DNA from: Bacillota bacterium
GTDB taxonomy: Bacteria; Bacillota; Clostridia; Clostridiales; Clostridiaceae
DNA length: 5,104 nucleotides
Reading direction: 5' to 3'
NCBI GenBank assembly: GCA_030706065.1
Contig: JAUZPH010000305.1
Span: 1-5,104, forward strand
Both the position numbers and the translations under genes were made by a program. Shown piece after piece: positions 1-4,983 of the stretch. How positions within the stretch are numbered: position 1 is the first letter of the stretch; the number at the start of each line of letters is the position of its first letter. The notes under the pieces are model-generated. The model saw only the letters and a list, made by a program, of their open reading frames with translations. It did no database searches and was not told the origin of the DNA.

Positions 1-97
1 AAACCAAACCTGCCAGCATCTCATACCTGTAATACATTATGCCGCCAAAGAGGCTCGTTATATTATCATTTCTACCACTTTCATTGCTATTTTCCAT
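1..97 (-). CDS. N-terminal fragment of an unrecognised protein
   Basis: An open frame of 32 codons begins at an ATG (97-95) and runs off the left edge. It begins MENSNESGRNDN and continues ITSLFGGIMYYRYEMLAGLV. The start is supported by a GGGTGGG ribosome binding site (104-110) six bases upstream. The first dozen residues are polar and rich in Asn, Ser and Glu. After them comes a more hydrophobic stretch (about residues 13-32) with a GGxMYYRYEM pattern, which could begin a membrane-associated or helical domain. I do not recognise the family and assign no function. The gene lies downstream of the ogg terminator, so it probably has its own promoter between about 98 and 215. That stretch is very AT-rich and no convincing -35/-10 pair stands out. 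Confidence 0.55.
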   Translation of the reverse strand, partial: MENSNESGRNDNITSLFGGIMYYRYEMLAGLV

Positions 98-217
98 AAT
101 TTTCCCACCCAACTCATAATATGACTATATTATTCCACCACGCGAAGGAAAATATGTTATAGAAATAGCTAAACTTAAAATATTTACATATATTTATACG
201 AAAAACTCTATAAAATA
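98..217. other. AT-rich spacer between ogg terminator and left-edge gene
   Basis: Non-coding. It contains the GGGTGGG ribosome binding site of the left-edge gene (104-110) and several TATA-like strings, for example TATAAC on the minus strand. None is paired with a recognisable -35 element at normal spacing. No structured RNA is apparent. Confidence 0.4.
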
Positions 218-250
218 AACCCGGCATATTAATTATCCACATGCCGGGTT
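204..250 (-). terminator. Intrinsic terminator after ogg
   Basis: A perfect 10-bp stem pairs AACCCGGCAT (218-227) with ATGCCGGGTT (241-250) around a 13-base loop. On the minus strand it is followed by the T-rich tract TTTATTTTAT. It starts 16 bases downstream of the ogg stop codon. The stem is GC-rich in an AT-rich setting, as expected for a Rho-independent terminator reading leftward. Confidence 0.85.
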
Positions 251-266
251 ATTATAGTATGTAAAT

Positions 267-1172
267 TTACTCCACCTGTATGTTATTTTCTCTTGCATAA
301 TAGAAAAGGTACTGCTGGGCATAGCCTGACTCCCGTCCAAACTTTTCCCTTCCAAAATCCCTTATCTTTTTCAGGGATACATCCGGTGCAAGATAGAAAT
401 GCATCATTGCCCGCTTTACCCATACATCCACAGGAAAAGCAGAAATCTTTCCCATGGAAAACAGCATTATGCAGTCCGCCACCTTTGGGCCTATTCCGTT
501 AAAGCGCTGTAGAGCTTCATGACATCCGTCATCATCCATCTCAGCGATTTTATAGATGTTGTATTCTTCATACCCTTCCTGGCCCTTGAGACTCCTGTTA
601 ATCTTATCCACCGTGTCCTTCACATACTTTGCCCTGAACCCAAGGCCGCAGGCCTCCAGTTCCTCCTCAGAGGCATCCTTCAGCATTTCAGGGGTAGGGA
701 AGGCATAATATGTCCTTCCTTCATATTCCAGGGCGCTGCCCCACTTTCTGCTGATCTTGTCTATTGCCCTCTTTATCATCGGTATCCTGTTATTTGCGGA
801 AGTTATAAAGGAGATTACTATCTCAAAGGGTTCCTGCCGCAGTATTCTTATACCCCTTCCGAAATCCACCGACTTCTTCAGCAGCGGATCGGTACTGAGC
901 TTTTCCTTTATCATACTGTAATCGGTACCCAGGTCAAAATAATTTTCCCATATACGGTAGAAATCCTCTTCATTGCAGTTATGCAGCACTACATCCCCGC
1001 CGGACTTCTCCACTCCGATTATCCTTCCAAAAGCCGCGCCTATATATTTATTTTCGGACACCTTATCCCACCTGAAGCATTGACCACATTGGAAAATGTG
1101 GTCAAGTTCGAAGTTCTTTACATCCTTGATTATTATACCTTTTTCAGCTGCTTCTATATTACTGTAATCCAA
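267..1172 (-). CDS. ogg: 8-oxoguanine DNA glycosylase/AP lyase (OGG1-like)
   Basis: A base-excision repair enzyme that removes 8-oxoguanine paired with C and nicks the abasic site by beta-elimination. Residues 1-120 match the OGG1 N-terminal domain, including the GQCFRW signature (30-35) that packs near the base pocket. SFITSANNRI (121-130) corresponds to the OGG1 FICSSNNNI stretch. The helix-hairpin-helix/GPD module follows: FNGIGPKVADCI (224-235) carries the Schiff-base Lys230, and FPVDVWV (246-252) carries the catalytic Asp249. There is no C-terminal iron-sulfur Cys motif, consistent with OGG rather than MutY or Nth. At 301 residues it is full length for clostridial OGG1-type enzymes. The start is TTG: a stop codon lies two codons upstream, no in-frame ATG occurs before residue 85, and GAAGGG sits six bases upstream. 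It appears monocistronic, closed by its own terminator. Its leader runs directly into a MITE-like element. Confidence 0.95.
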   Translation of the reverse strand: MDYSNIEAAEKGIIIKDVKNFELDHIFQCGQCFRWDKVSENKYIGAAFGRIIGVEKSGGDVVLHNCNEEDFYRIWENYFDLGTDYSMIKEKLSTDPLLKKSVDFGRGIRILRQEPFEIVISFITSANNRIPMIKRAIDKISRKWGSALEYEGRTYYAFPTPEMLKDASEEELEACGLGFRAKYVKDTVDKINRSLKGQEGYEEYNIYKIAEMDDDGCHEALQRFNGIGPKVADCIMLFSMGKISAFPVDVWVKRAMMHFYLAPDVSLKKIRDFGREKFGRESGYAQQYLFYYARENNIQVE

Positions 1173-1178
1173 GGCTTA

Positions 1179-1184
1179 CCCTTC
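1179..1184 (-). promoter_or_regulatory. Ribosome binding site fixing the TTG start of ogg
   Basis: GAAGGG on the minus strand lies six bases upstream of the TTG at 1172-1170. It lies between the repeat element (ending at 1193) and the start codon, so it stays outside the long terminal stem. Confidence 0.7.
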
Positions 1185-1192
1185 TTTCCGTA

Positions 1193-1337
1193 GGAGGGTG
1201 TGAAAAAATTAGTTATTCTTTTTCGCGGGACGCTTGTGGGAACCACACGTAACAGTTAATAACTGTTACGCACCCCTGAGGAATACATGAGGGGCGGTGT
1301 AGCGAAACTTATAGAATAACTTTTTTTCACACCCTCC
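1193..1337. mobile_element. MITE-like 145-bp inverted-repeat element, cloverleaf fold
   Basis: Long terminal inverted repeats bound a non-coding core. Positions 1193-1208 (GGAGGGTGTGAAAAAA) pair perfectly with 1322-1337. After a two-base bulge (1209-1210), 1211-1219 pair with 1313-1321, and TTTCGC (1221-1226) pairs with GCGAAA (1302-1307). Inside lie three hairpins in a row: TGTGG/CCACA (1235-1247), a palindrome with 11-base arms and a one-base centre (1248-1270), and CCCCT/AGGGG (1273-1294). The whole unit therefore draws as a three-armed cloverleaf on a closing stem of about 31 pairs. It has no open frame of useful size and no transposase. The ends GGAGGGTGTGAAAA resemble the GGG-TGT-AAAA style of some IS256-family termini, but this is only a resemblance. 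I see no clean target-site duplication, so the exact ends are uncertain. An RNA gene or a structured leader of ogg is the alternative. Confidence 0.7.
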
Positions 1338-1382
1338 GGTAATTGTCAATTATCGATATCTTTTTCAAATAAAGGGGCAAAT
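1338..1382. repeat. Inverted copy of the AATTGACAAT motif beside the MITE-like element
   Basis: Positions 1342-1353 (ATTGTCAATTAT) are the exact reverse complement of 1383-1394. With the intervening 29 bases they could form a 12-bp stem, or mark the left boundary of the neighbouring repeat element. Nothing coding is visible here. Confidence 0.45.
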
Positions 1383-1529
1383 ATAATTGACAATGGATAA
1401 TTGAGAATTGACAATTAAGGTTGAAATTCAGCAAAGCTGAATTTCTATAATTATATTATTTAGCTTTTTCGGAGCTTGCGGAGAAAAAGCATCCTTGATT
1501 GTCCATTGTCCACTGTCAATTGTAAATTA
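1383..1529. repeat. Second inverted-repeat element with AATTGACAAT-rich ends
   Basis: A non-coding unit whose two ends are imperfect inverted copies. The left part (1383-1420) carries ATAATTGACAATGG, then GAATTGACAATTAAGG. The right part (about 1494-1529) read in reverse gives AATTGACAGTGG, then GACAATCAAGG. Between them lie two hairpins. GAAATTCAGC/GCTGAATTTC is a perfect 10-bp stem with an AAA loop (1423-1445), and GCTTTTTC/GAAAAAGC is an 8-bp stem (1463-1490). ATTGTCC is tandemly repeated at 1499-1512. The layout resembles clostridial dispersed intergenic repeats or a degenerate MITE; the family name is not known to me. Confidence 0.55.
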
Positions 1530-1591
1530 GTCATATTTTGTCTGTAAACTGCTCTCTTTATTCATTGAACAGCTTTTGAAGCTGGCCCTGA
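1530..1591. other. Short spacer downstream of nfnB
   Basis: Contains one small stem, CAGCTT/AAGCTG (1570-1584), just past the nfnB stop. It lacks a T-tract on the minus strand, so it is not a convincing intrinsic terminator. Transcription from nfnAB may continue into the repeat elements. Confidence 0.35.
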
Positions 1592-2983
1592 TTATACACC
1601 CTTCTTTGAAAGATACTCATCGATGGCTTTGGCTGCCTTCTTTCCGGCACCCATGGCAAGAATTACAGTAGCAGCACCGGTAACGGCATCCCCGCCGGCA
1701 TATACTCCCTCTTTTGATGTCAAGCCTGTATCCTCCTGCGCCACTATGCATCTGTGCTTATTTATCTCCAGGCCCTTTGTAGTTGATGATATTAAAGGAT
1801 TTGGAGAAGTACCCAGGGACATAATAACCGTATCCACATCCAGTGTAAACTCGGAATCCGGCATTTCTACGGGCCTTCTTCTTCCGGAAGCATCCGGTTC
1901 TCCAAGCATCATCCTTATACAATTCATCCCTTTGACCCATCCTTTTTCATCCCCGATTATCTCCGTAGGATTTGCAAGGAGATCAAAGATGATGCCTTCT
2001 TCCTTTGCATGATGAACCTCCTCCACTCTGGCAGGGAGCTCCGCTTCAGACCTTCTGTAGACAACATGAACCTCTGCTCCAAGCCTCACCGCTGTCCTGG
2101 CGGCGTCCATTGCAACGTTTCCGCCTCCTACAACAGCTACCTTCCTGCCAATGCTGACAGGTGTAGCATATCCCTCCTTGAAGGCCTTCATTAAATTGTT
2201 TCTCGTCAAAAATTCATTTGCAGAGAGAACACCATTGAGATTTTCACCGGGTATTCCCATAAACTTTGGAAGTCCTGCACCGGAACCTATAAAGACTGCA
2301 TCAAAGCCTTCCTCTTCAAAAAGCTGATCTATAGTAACGGTTCTCCCGATAATTACATTTGTTTCAAGCTTTACTCCCAGCTTCTTTACATTTTCAATCT
2401 CATGTTTAACTACCTTTTCCTTTGGAAGCCTGAATTCCGGTATTCCGTATACCAGTACCCCGCCGGGTTCATGCAGCGCCTCGAATATGGTAACGTCATA
2501 ACCGATTCTGGCCAGGTCCCCGGCACAGGTAAGGCCTGCAGGGCCGCTGCCTATAATTGCAACCTTTTTGCCGTTTCTCTCCATCGGTACACTTAAATCT
2601 ATCTGATGTTCTCTTGTCCAATCCGCAACAAAGCGTTCAAGCTTTCCGATAGCTACAGCTTCTCCCTTAATCCCCAGGATACATTTTTCTTCACACTGTA
2701 CCTCCTGGGGACATACTCTTCCGCACACTGCCGGCAGCGCGCTTGACTCTGCAATGATCCTTGCAGCTTTCTCAAACTCCCCTGCCTTTACGTACTGTAT
2801 GAAGGCCGGTATATTAATGCTTACAGGGCACTGGGTAACACACATGGGCTTCTTGCAATTCAGGCATCTTGAAGCCTCCTGTACGGCCTCCCCCTCGTTA
2901 TATCCGAGGCATACCTCCTCAAAATTAGCTTTTCTCTCCCCCGGATCCTGTTCTCTTACCGGTACTCTCTTAAATTTATCCAT
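1592..2983 (-). CDS. nfnB: NfnB: NADP-binding subunit of electron-bifurcating transhydrogenase (GltA/SudA type)
   Basis: Large subunit (463 residues) of the NADH-dependent reduced ferredoxin:NADP+ oxidoreductase; homologues are often labelled gltA, glutamate synthase small subunit, or sudA. The N-terminal helical domain holds two four-cysteine sets for [4Fe-4S] clusters: Cys40, 43, 48, 52 (CLNCKKPMCVTQCP) and Cys87, 91, 97, 101. A first Rossmann fold begins IIGSGPAG (143-150) and binds the bifurcating FAD. A second, VVGGGNVAMDAARTA (284-298) followed by VVYRRSE (307-313), binds NADP(H), the two arginines being typical for the 2'-phosphate. A C-terminal GGD (430-432) completes the flavoprotein fold. 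The ATG is preceded by GAGGGGGG inside the end of nfnA, two bases after that gene's stop, indicating translational coupling. The paired nfnA argues against a GOGAT role, because no glutamate synthase large subunit is present in the window. Confidence 0.92.
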   Translation of the reverse strand: MDKFKRVPVREQDPGERKANFEEVCLGYNEGEAVQEASRCLNCKKPMCVTQCPVSINIPAFIQYVKAGEFEKAARIIAESSALPAVCGRVCPQEVQCEEKCILGIKGEAVAIGKLERFVADWTREHQIDLSVPMERNGKKVAIIGSGPAGLTCAGDLARIGYDVTIFEALHEPGGVLVYGIPEFRLPKEKVVKHEIENVKKLGVKLETNVIIGRTVTIDQLFEEEGFDAVFIGSGAGLPKFMGIPGENLNGVLSANEFLTRNNLMKAFKEGYATPVSIGRKVAVVGGGNVAMDAARTAVRLGAEVHVVYRRSEAELPARVEEVHHAKEEGIIFDLLANPTEIIGDEKGWVKGMNCIRMMLGEPDASGRRRPVEMPDSEFTLDVDTVIMSLGTSPNPLISSTTKGLEINKHRCIVAQEDTGLTSKEGVYAGGDAVTGAATVILAMGAGKKAAKAIDEYLSKKGV

Positions 2984-2985
2984 GG

Positions 2986-3888
2986 TTATCTGCCCCCCTC
3001 ACTGTTTTCATGACATTCGCAGCCCTTTGCATGGTGAGTGTCGCCTTCAACAGCCTTAAGGACTTTCCTACCTTCTGCATCCTTATACATAGCCTGTCTT
3101 CTCATGGCCTCATCAAAATTGACAAGGTGCCCGTCAAATTCCGGCCCGTCAACGCAGGCAAATTTAACTGTTCCGCCAACAGTAACTCTGCAGGCTCCGC
3201 ACATTCCGGTTCCATCAACCATTATCGGGTTAAGGCTTACTATGGTGTGAATACCCAGTTCCTTTGTCAGAATTGAAACGAACTTCATCATTATCATCGG
3301 CCCTATGGCAACTACCAGATCATACTGCTTGCCCTGAACCTGAACCAAATCCTTCAGTAAATTGGTAACCAAACCTTTATATCCATAAGAACCGTCATCA
3401 GTGGCTACGTATACATTCCCTGCGACAGCCTTCATCTCCTCTTCAAATAATAACGTATCCCTGGTCTTTGTTCCGATAATAACGTCGGCAGCTATTCCAT
3501 TTTCATGGAGCCATTTTACCTGTGGATACACCGGAGCAGTTCCCACTCCTCCTGCTACAAATAGAATCTTTTTCTTCATTAACTCTTCGAGATTTTCATG
3601 TACCATCTCTGATGGTTGTCCAAGAGGCCCTACAAAATCTGCAAAGGAATCCCCTTCCTCATATTTTGCCATCTGCTGAGTTGAGCTTCCCAGGGTTTGA
3701 AAGACAATTGTCACCGTTCCCTTTTCAGCGTCATAATCACAGATAGTAAGAGGTATCCTCTCTCCCTTTTCGTCCATCTTAACAATTAAAAACTGTCCTG
3801 GCTTCGCTGATCTTGCTACTCTTGGTGCAAGTACGTCCATTAGATATATCTGAGGCGCCAAAAGTCGTTTCCTAACAATCTTGAACAT
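2986..3888 (-). CDS. nfnA: NfnA: NAD-binding, [2Fe-2S] flavoprotein subunit of transhydrogenase (SudB/PyrK-like)
   Basis: Small subunit (300 residues) that oxidises NADH and passes electrons through its FAD and a [2Fe-2S] cluster to NfnB. An N-terminal ferredoxin-reductase beta-barrel contains RIPLTICD (44-51), the flavin-contact segment. The NAD-binding domain carries FVAGGVGTAPVYP (110-122). The cluster motif DGTGMCGACRV (225-235) plus Cys245 supplies Asp225, Cys230, Cys233 and Cys245. Asp replacing the first cysteine of PyrK is the known hallmark of NfnA, which separates this gene from a dihydroorotate dehydrogenase electron-transfer subunit. The C-terminus (about 283-293) has extra His and Cys residues (THHAKGCECH), perhaps a loose metal-binding tail. 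Start: ATG with GGGGG seven bases upstream, immediately after an in-frame TGA. It is the first gene of the two-gene nfn operon. A sulfide-dehydrogenase (SudBA) activity is the alternative name for the same family. Confidence 0.93.
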   Translation of the reverse strand: MFKIVRKRLLAPQIYLMDVLAPRVARSAKPGQFLIVKMDEKGERIPLTICDYDAEKGTVTIVFQTLGSSTQQMAKYEEGDSFADFVGPLGQPSEMVHENLEELMKKKILFVAGGVGTAPVYPQVKWLHENGIAADVIIGTKTRDTLLFEEEMKAVAGNVYVATDDGSYGYKGLVTNLLKDLVQVQGKQYDLVVAIGPMIMMKFVSILTKELGIHTIVSLNPIMVDGTGMCGACRVTVGGTVKFACVDGPEFDGHLVNFDEAMRRQAMYKDAEGRKVLKAVEGDTHHAKGCECHENSEGGR

Positions 3889-3951
3889 TCAAATTCCCCC
3901 AATAAAATTATAGTTATACACTTGTTTCTTAATATGCATGACTGCAACCAT
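3889..3951 (-). CDS. Possible 20-codon upstream reading frame before nfnA
   Basis: An ATG (3951-3949) with AGGGG five bases upstream opens a short frame, MVAVMHIKKQVYNYNFIGGI. It ends in TGA directly abutting the nfnA ATG, in the same frame (TGA-ATG). If translated it would be a leader peptide coupled to nfnA. The peptide has no recognisable attenuation signature, and the length could easily be chance. Low confidence. Confidence 0.22.
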   Translation of the reverse strand: MVAVMHIKKQVYNYNFIGGI

Positions 3952-3978
3952 CACAGCCCCTATAAATATTCATTTACT

Positions 3979-3984
3979 ATTATA
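3979..3984 (-). promoter_or_regulatory. Candidate -10 box for the nfnAB operon
   Basis: A perfect TATAAT on the minus strand lies about 90 bases upstream of the nfnA start, in a long A/T-rich block that could act as an UP element. No good -35 hexamer sits at 16-18 bases (only TTTTTA-like), so the assignment is tentative. A second TATAAT at 3907-3912 is too close to the ribosome binding site and also lacks a -35. Confidence 0.4.
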
Positions 3985-4025
3985 ATTCATAAGTATAAAA
4001 ATAAAAAGTTAAAATTCATTAAATA

Positions 4026-4063
4026 GGCTCTGTTCACCCTCGAAATATATCTTTAACAGAGTC
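4026..4063. repeat. Inverted repeat upstream of the nfnAB promoter
   Basis: GGCTCTGTT (4026-4034) and AACAGAGTC (4055-4063) are inverted copies (one G-T pair) separated by 20 bases, about 42 bases upstream of the TATAAT box. The position suits an operator or an upstream promoter element; TTGACT lies at its right arm. It does not match the Rex consensus (TTGTTAA...TTAACAA). Confidence 0.35.
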
Positions 4064-4106
4064 AAATATTTAAGGTCATCACTATTTTCGACATTTTTCG
4101 TTAAAC

Positions 4107-4135
4107 AAACAATAAAAGCAGCCCGGGCGGGCTGC
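4107..4135 (-). terminator. Intrinsic terminator after the glutamine-rich gene
   Basis: GCAGCCC (4118-4124) and GGGCTGC (4129-4135) form a 7-bp GC-only-like stem with a four-base loop. On the minus strand it is followed by TTTTATTGTTTG. No T-tract follows on the plus strand, so it acts leftward. It separates the glutamine-rich gene from the nfn operon. Confidence 0.8.
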
Positions 4136-4142
4136 CTTATGG

Positions 4143-4207
4143 AGGTATGATTTTATACCTGAATTTATCACTTGGAAAAGACCGCTGAAGCTTCGGTATT
4201 TTCCAAG
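4143..4207. repeat. Two hairpins in the 3' flank of the glutamine-rich gene
   Basis: A long stem pairs 4171-4184 (CTTGGAAAAGACCG) with 4194-4207 (CGGTATTTTCCAAG), 13 of 14 positions matching, around a nine-base loop. Next to it, AGGTAT (4143-4148) pairs with ATACCT (4155-4160) around a six-base loop. Both lie between the stop codon (4264) and the terminator (4118-4135), so they would be the 3' untranslated part of the mRNA. A processed small RNA or mRNA-stabilising structure is possible. Confidence 0.55.
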
Positions 4208-4263
4208 TAAATTTACTACTGTTTAAATTCACACATCTTTATCAATGACAAGAGATTTAATTT

Positions 4264-4857
4264 CTAATGCCTGTGCTGATGCTCGCAGGCCTGGTTTTGC
4301 TGATTTTGATAGCTCATGCTGCCCTGCTGATTCTGATTTGACATTTGCTGGTTCATCTGCTGATTTTGCTGGTTCTGATTCGACATCTGCTGGTTTATCT
4401 GCTGATTCATCTGCGCCTGCTGTTGCTGCTGCTGGTTCATCTGGCTCAACTGCTGCGCTGTCTGGTCAATGAGCTGATTCATCTGAACCAGTGCCTGATG
4501 GGATTGCAGCTGCTGATTAGCCTGCTGCAGTGCGCCCATAGCCTGCTGTATCGTACTCTGCAGCTGCTGGGAAGTCTGCTGCTGCTGCTGGGTTGCCTGA
4601 TTCTTGAACTGTCTTATCTGATCTTGAAGCTGGGATGCAACCTGCTGGCTCTGCTGGCTCATCTGTCCCTGGCCCTGGTTTTGGCTCTGAGTGGTTGAAC
4701 CGCTCCAAATTGTATTTGTTGCAGTCTGTTTCAACTGATTCAAGGTGCTTTCCATAGCTCCCAGCTGATGTCTTAAGTCGCCGATTTCTTCTCCAAGTTC
4801 TGCCTCGGCCCTCTTCTCAAGATAGTTCTCCAATACCTTCTTGTTTTTATCGTCCAA
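4264..4857 (-). CDS. Glutamine-rich low-complexity protein with helical N-terminus
   Basis: Function unknown. The preferred start is TTG (4857-4855), giving 197 residues. Residues 1-45 are charged and helix-forming (DDKNKKVLENYLEKRAEAEL, then EEIGDLRHQLGAMESTLNQL), plausibly a coiled coil. From about residue 57 the protein is dominated by Gln with Asn, Ser and Met; roughly 65 of 197 residues are Gln, including runs of five and six. Two adjacent 14-residue units, NQQ[I/M]NQQMSNQNQQ, occupy about 151-178. The tail CEHQHRH contains the only Cys plus three His, a possible metal-binding end. There is no signal peptide or membrane segment. Gln is written mostly as CAG, giving CTG tracts on the plus strand. 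It has its own promoter and terminator between hbd and nfnAB. It could be a structural or assembly protein, a spore-associated protein or a prion-like aggregating protein; the sequence does not decide. The alternative start is ATG at 4920-4918 (218 residues). Confidence 0.75.
   Translation of the reverse strand: MDDKNKKVLENYLEKRAEAELGEEIGDLRHQLGAMESTLNQLKQTATNTIWSGSTTQSQNQGQGQMSQQSQQVASQLQDQIRQFKNQATQQQQQTSQQLQSTIQQAMGALQQANQQLQSHQALVQMNQLIDQTAQQLSQMNQQQQQQAQMNQQINQQMSNQNQQNQQMNQQMSNQNQQGSMSYQNQQNQACEHQHRH
4325..4408 (-). repeat. Tandem 42-bp duplication within the glutamine-rich gene
   Basis: Positions 4325-4366 and 4367-4408 are the same 42-base unit with five differences, all transitions and all at third codon positions. 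They encode two 14-residue NQQxNQQMSNQNQQ units. Slippage or unequal exchange is the likely origin. Confidence 0.8.
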
Positions 4858-4865
4858 TAGACCCA

Positions 4866-4871
4866 CTCCTT
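4866..4871 (-). promoter_or_regulatory. Strong ribosome binding site favouring the internal TTG start
   Basis: AAGGAG on the minus strand, within AAGGAGTGGG, is eight bases from TTG (4857-4855). This is an almost ideal Shine-Dalgarno match and spacing. The upstream ATG (4920-4918) has only AAGGG at eight bases. Confidence 0.65.
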
Positions 4872-4918
4872 CATATACATTTTTTTGCACGAGTCTATTT
4901 TTCCCATGATATTTTTTC

Positions 4919-4947
4919 ATTATACTCGCCCTTTTATAAAAAATTAA
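4919..4947 (-). promoter_or_regulatory. Candidate promoter of the glutamine-rich gene
   Basis: A perfect TATAAT (4919-4924) on the minus strand overlaps the upstream ATG. A weak -35, TTAATT (4942-4947), sits 17 bases further upstream, inside the T-tract of the hbd terminator. Transcription would begin near 4911, leaving a leader of about 50 bases that contains the AAGGAG site and the TTG start. Confidence 0.5.
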
Positions 4948-4976
4948 AGACGGCAGCCCTTTCGGACTGCCGTCTT
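4941..4976 (-). terminator. Intrinsic terminator after hbd
   Basis: AAGACGGCAG (4947-4956) and CTGCCGTCTT (4967-4976) form a perfect 10-bp stem, extendable by two C-G pairs with one bulge. On the minus strand it is followed by TAATTTTTT. It begins seven bases after the hbd stop codon and ends that transcript. Confidence 0.88.
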
Positions 4977-4983
4977 ATCATAA

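Noticed and set aside
112..128. Sigma-E-like -35 string (GTCATATT on the minus strand) upstream of the left-edge gene
   Set aside because: No matching -10 element follows at the required distance; the next bases are the ribosome binding site.
519..1193. Plus-strand open frame of 224 codons
   Set aside because: It is antisense to ogg, whose catalytic motifs are intact on the minus strand; its product has no recognisable domain and no good ribosome binding site.
1193..1337. tRNA gene suggested by the cloverleaf fold
   Set aside because: The closing stem is far longer than a 7-bp acceptor stem. The arms have the wrong sizes, and no GGTTCRA-type T-loop or CCA-adjacent end is present.
1570..1584. 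Terminator for the nfnAB operon
   Set aside because: The stem is only 6 bp with a three-base loop and no T-tract follows on the minus strand.
2986..3888. PyrK, the dihydroorotate dehydrogenase electron-transfer subunit
   Set aside because: The first cluster ligand is Asp225 instead of Cys, and the gene is coupled to nfnB rather than to pyrD.
3889..4106. Riboswitch in the nfnAB leader
   Set aside because: Apart from one widely spaced inverted repeat, which lies upstream of the probable promoter, I see no conserved aptamer core and no terminator/antiterminator pair.
4325..4600. Possible CRISPR or simple-repeat array because of recurring CTGCTG units
   Set aside because: There are no regular repeats with unique spacers; the periodicity is three bases and comes from glutamine codons.
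4245..4698. Plus-strand frames rich in Leu, or in Ala/Ser/Asp, opposite the glutamine-rich gene
   Set aside because: They are the mirror of CAG/CAA-rich coding sequence (CTG reads as Leu, GCT as Ala). The promoter, ribosome binding site and terminators all support the minus strand.
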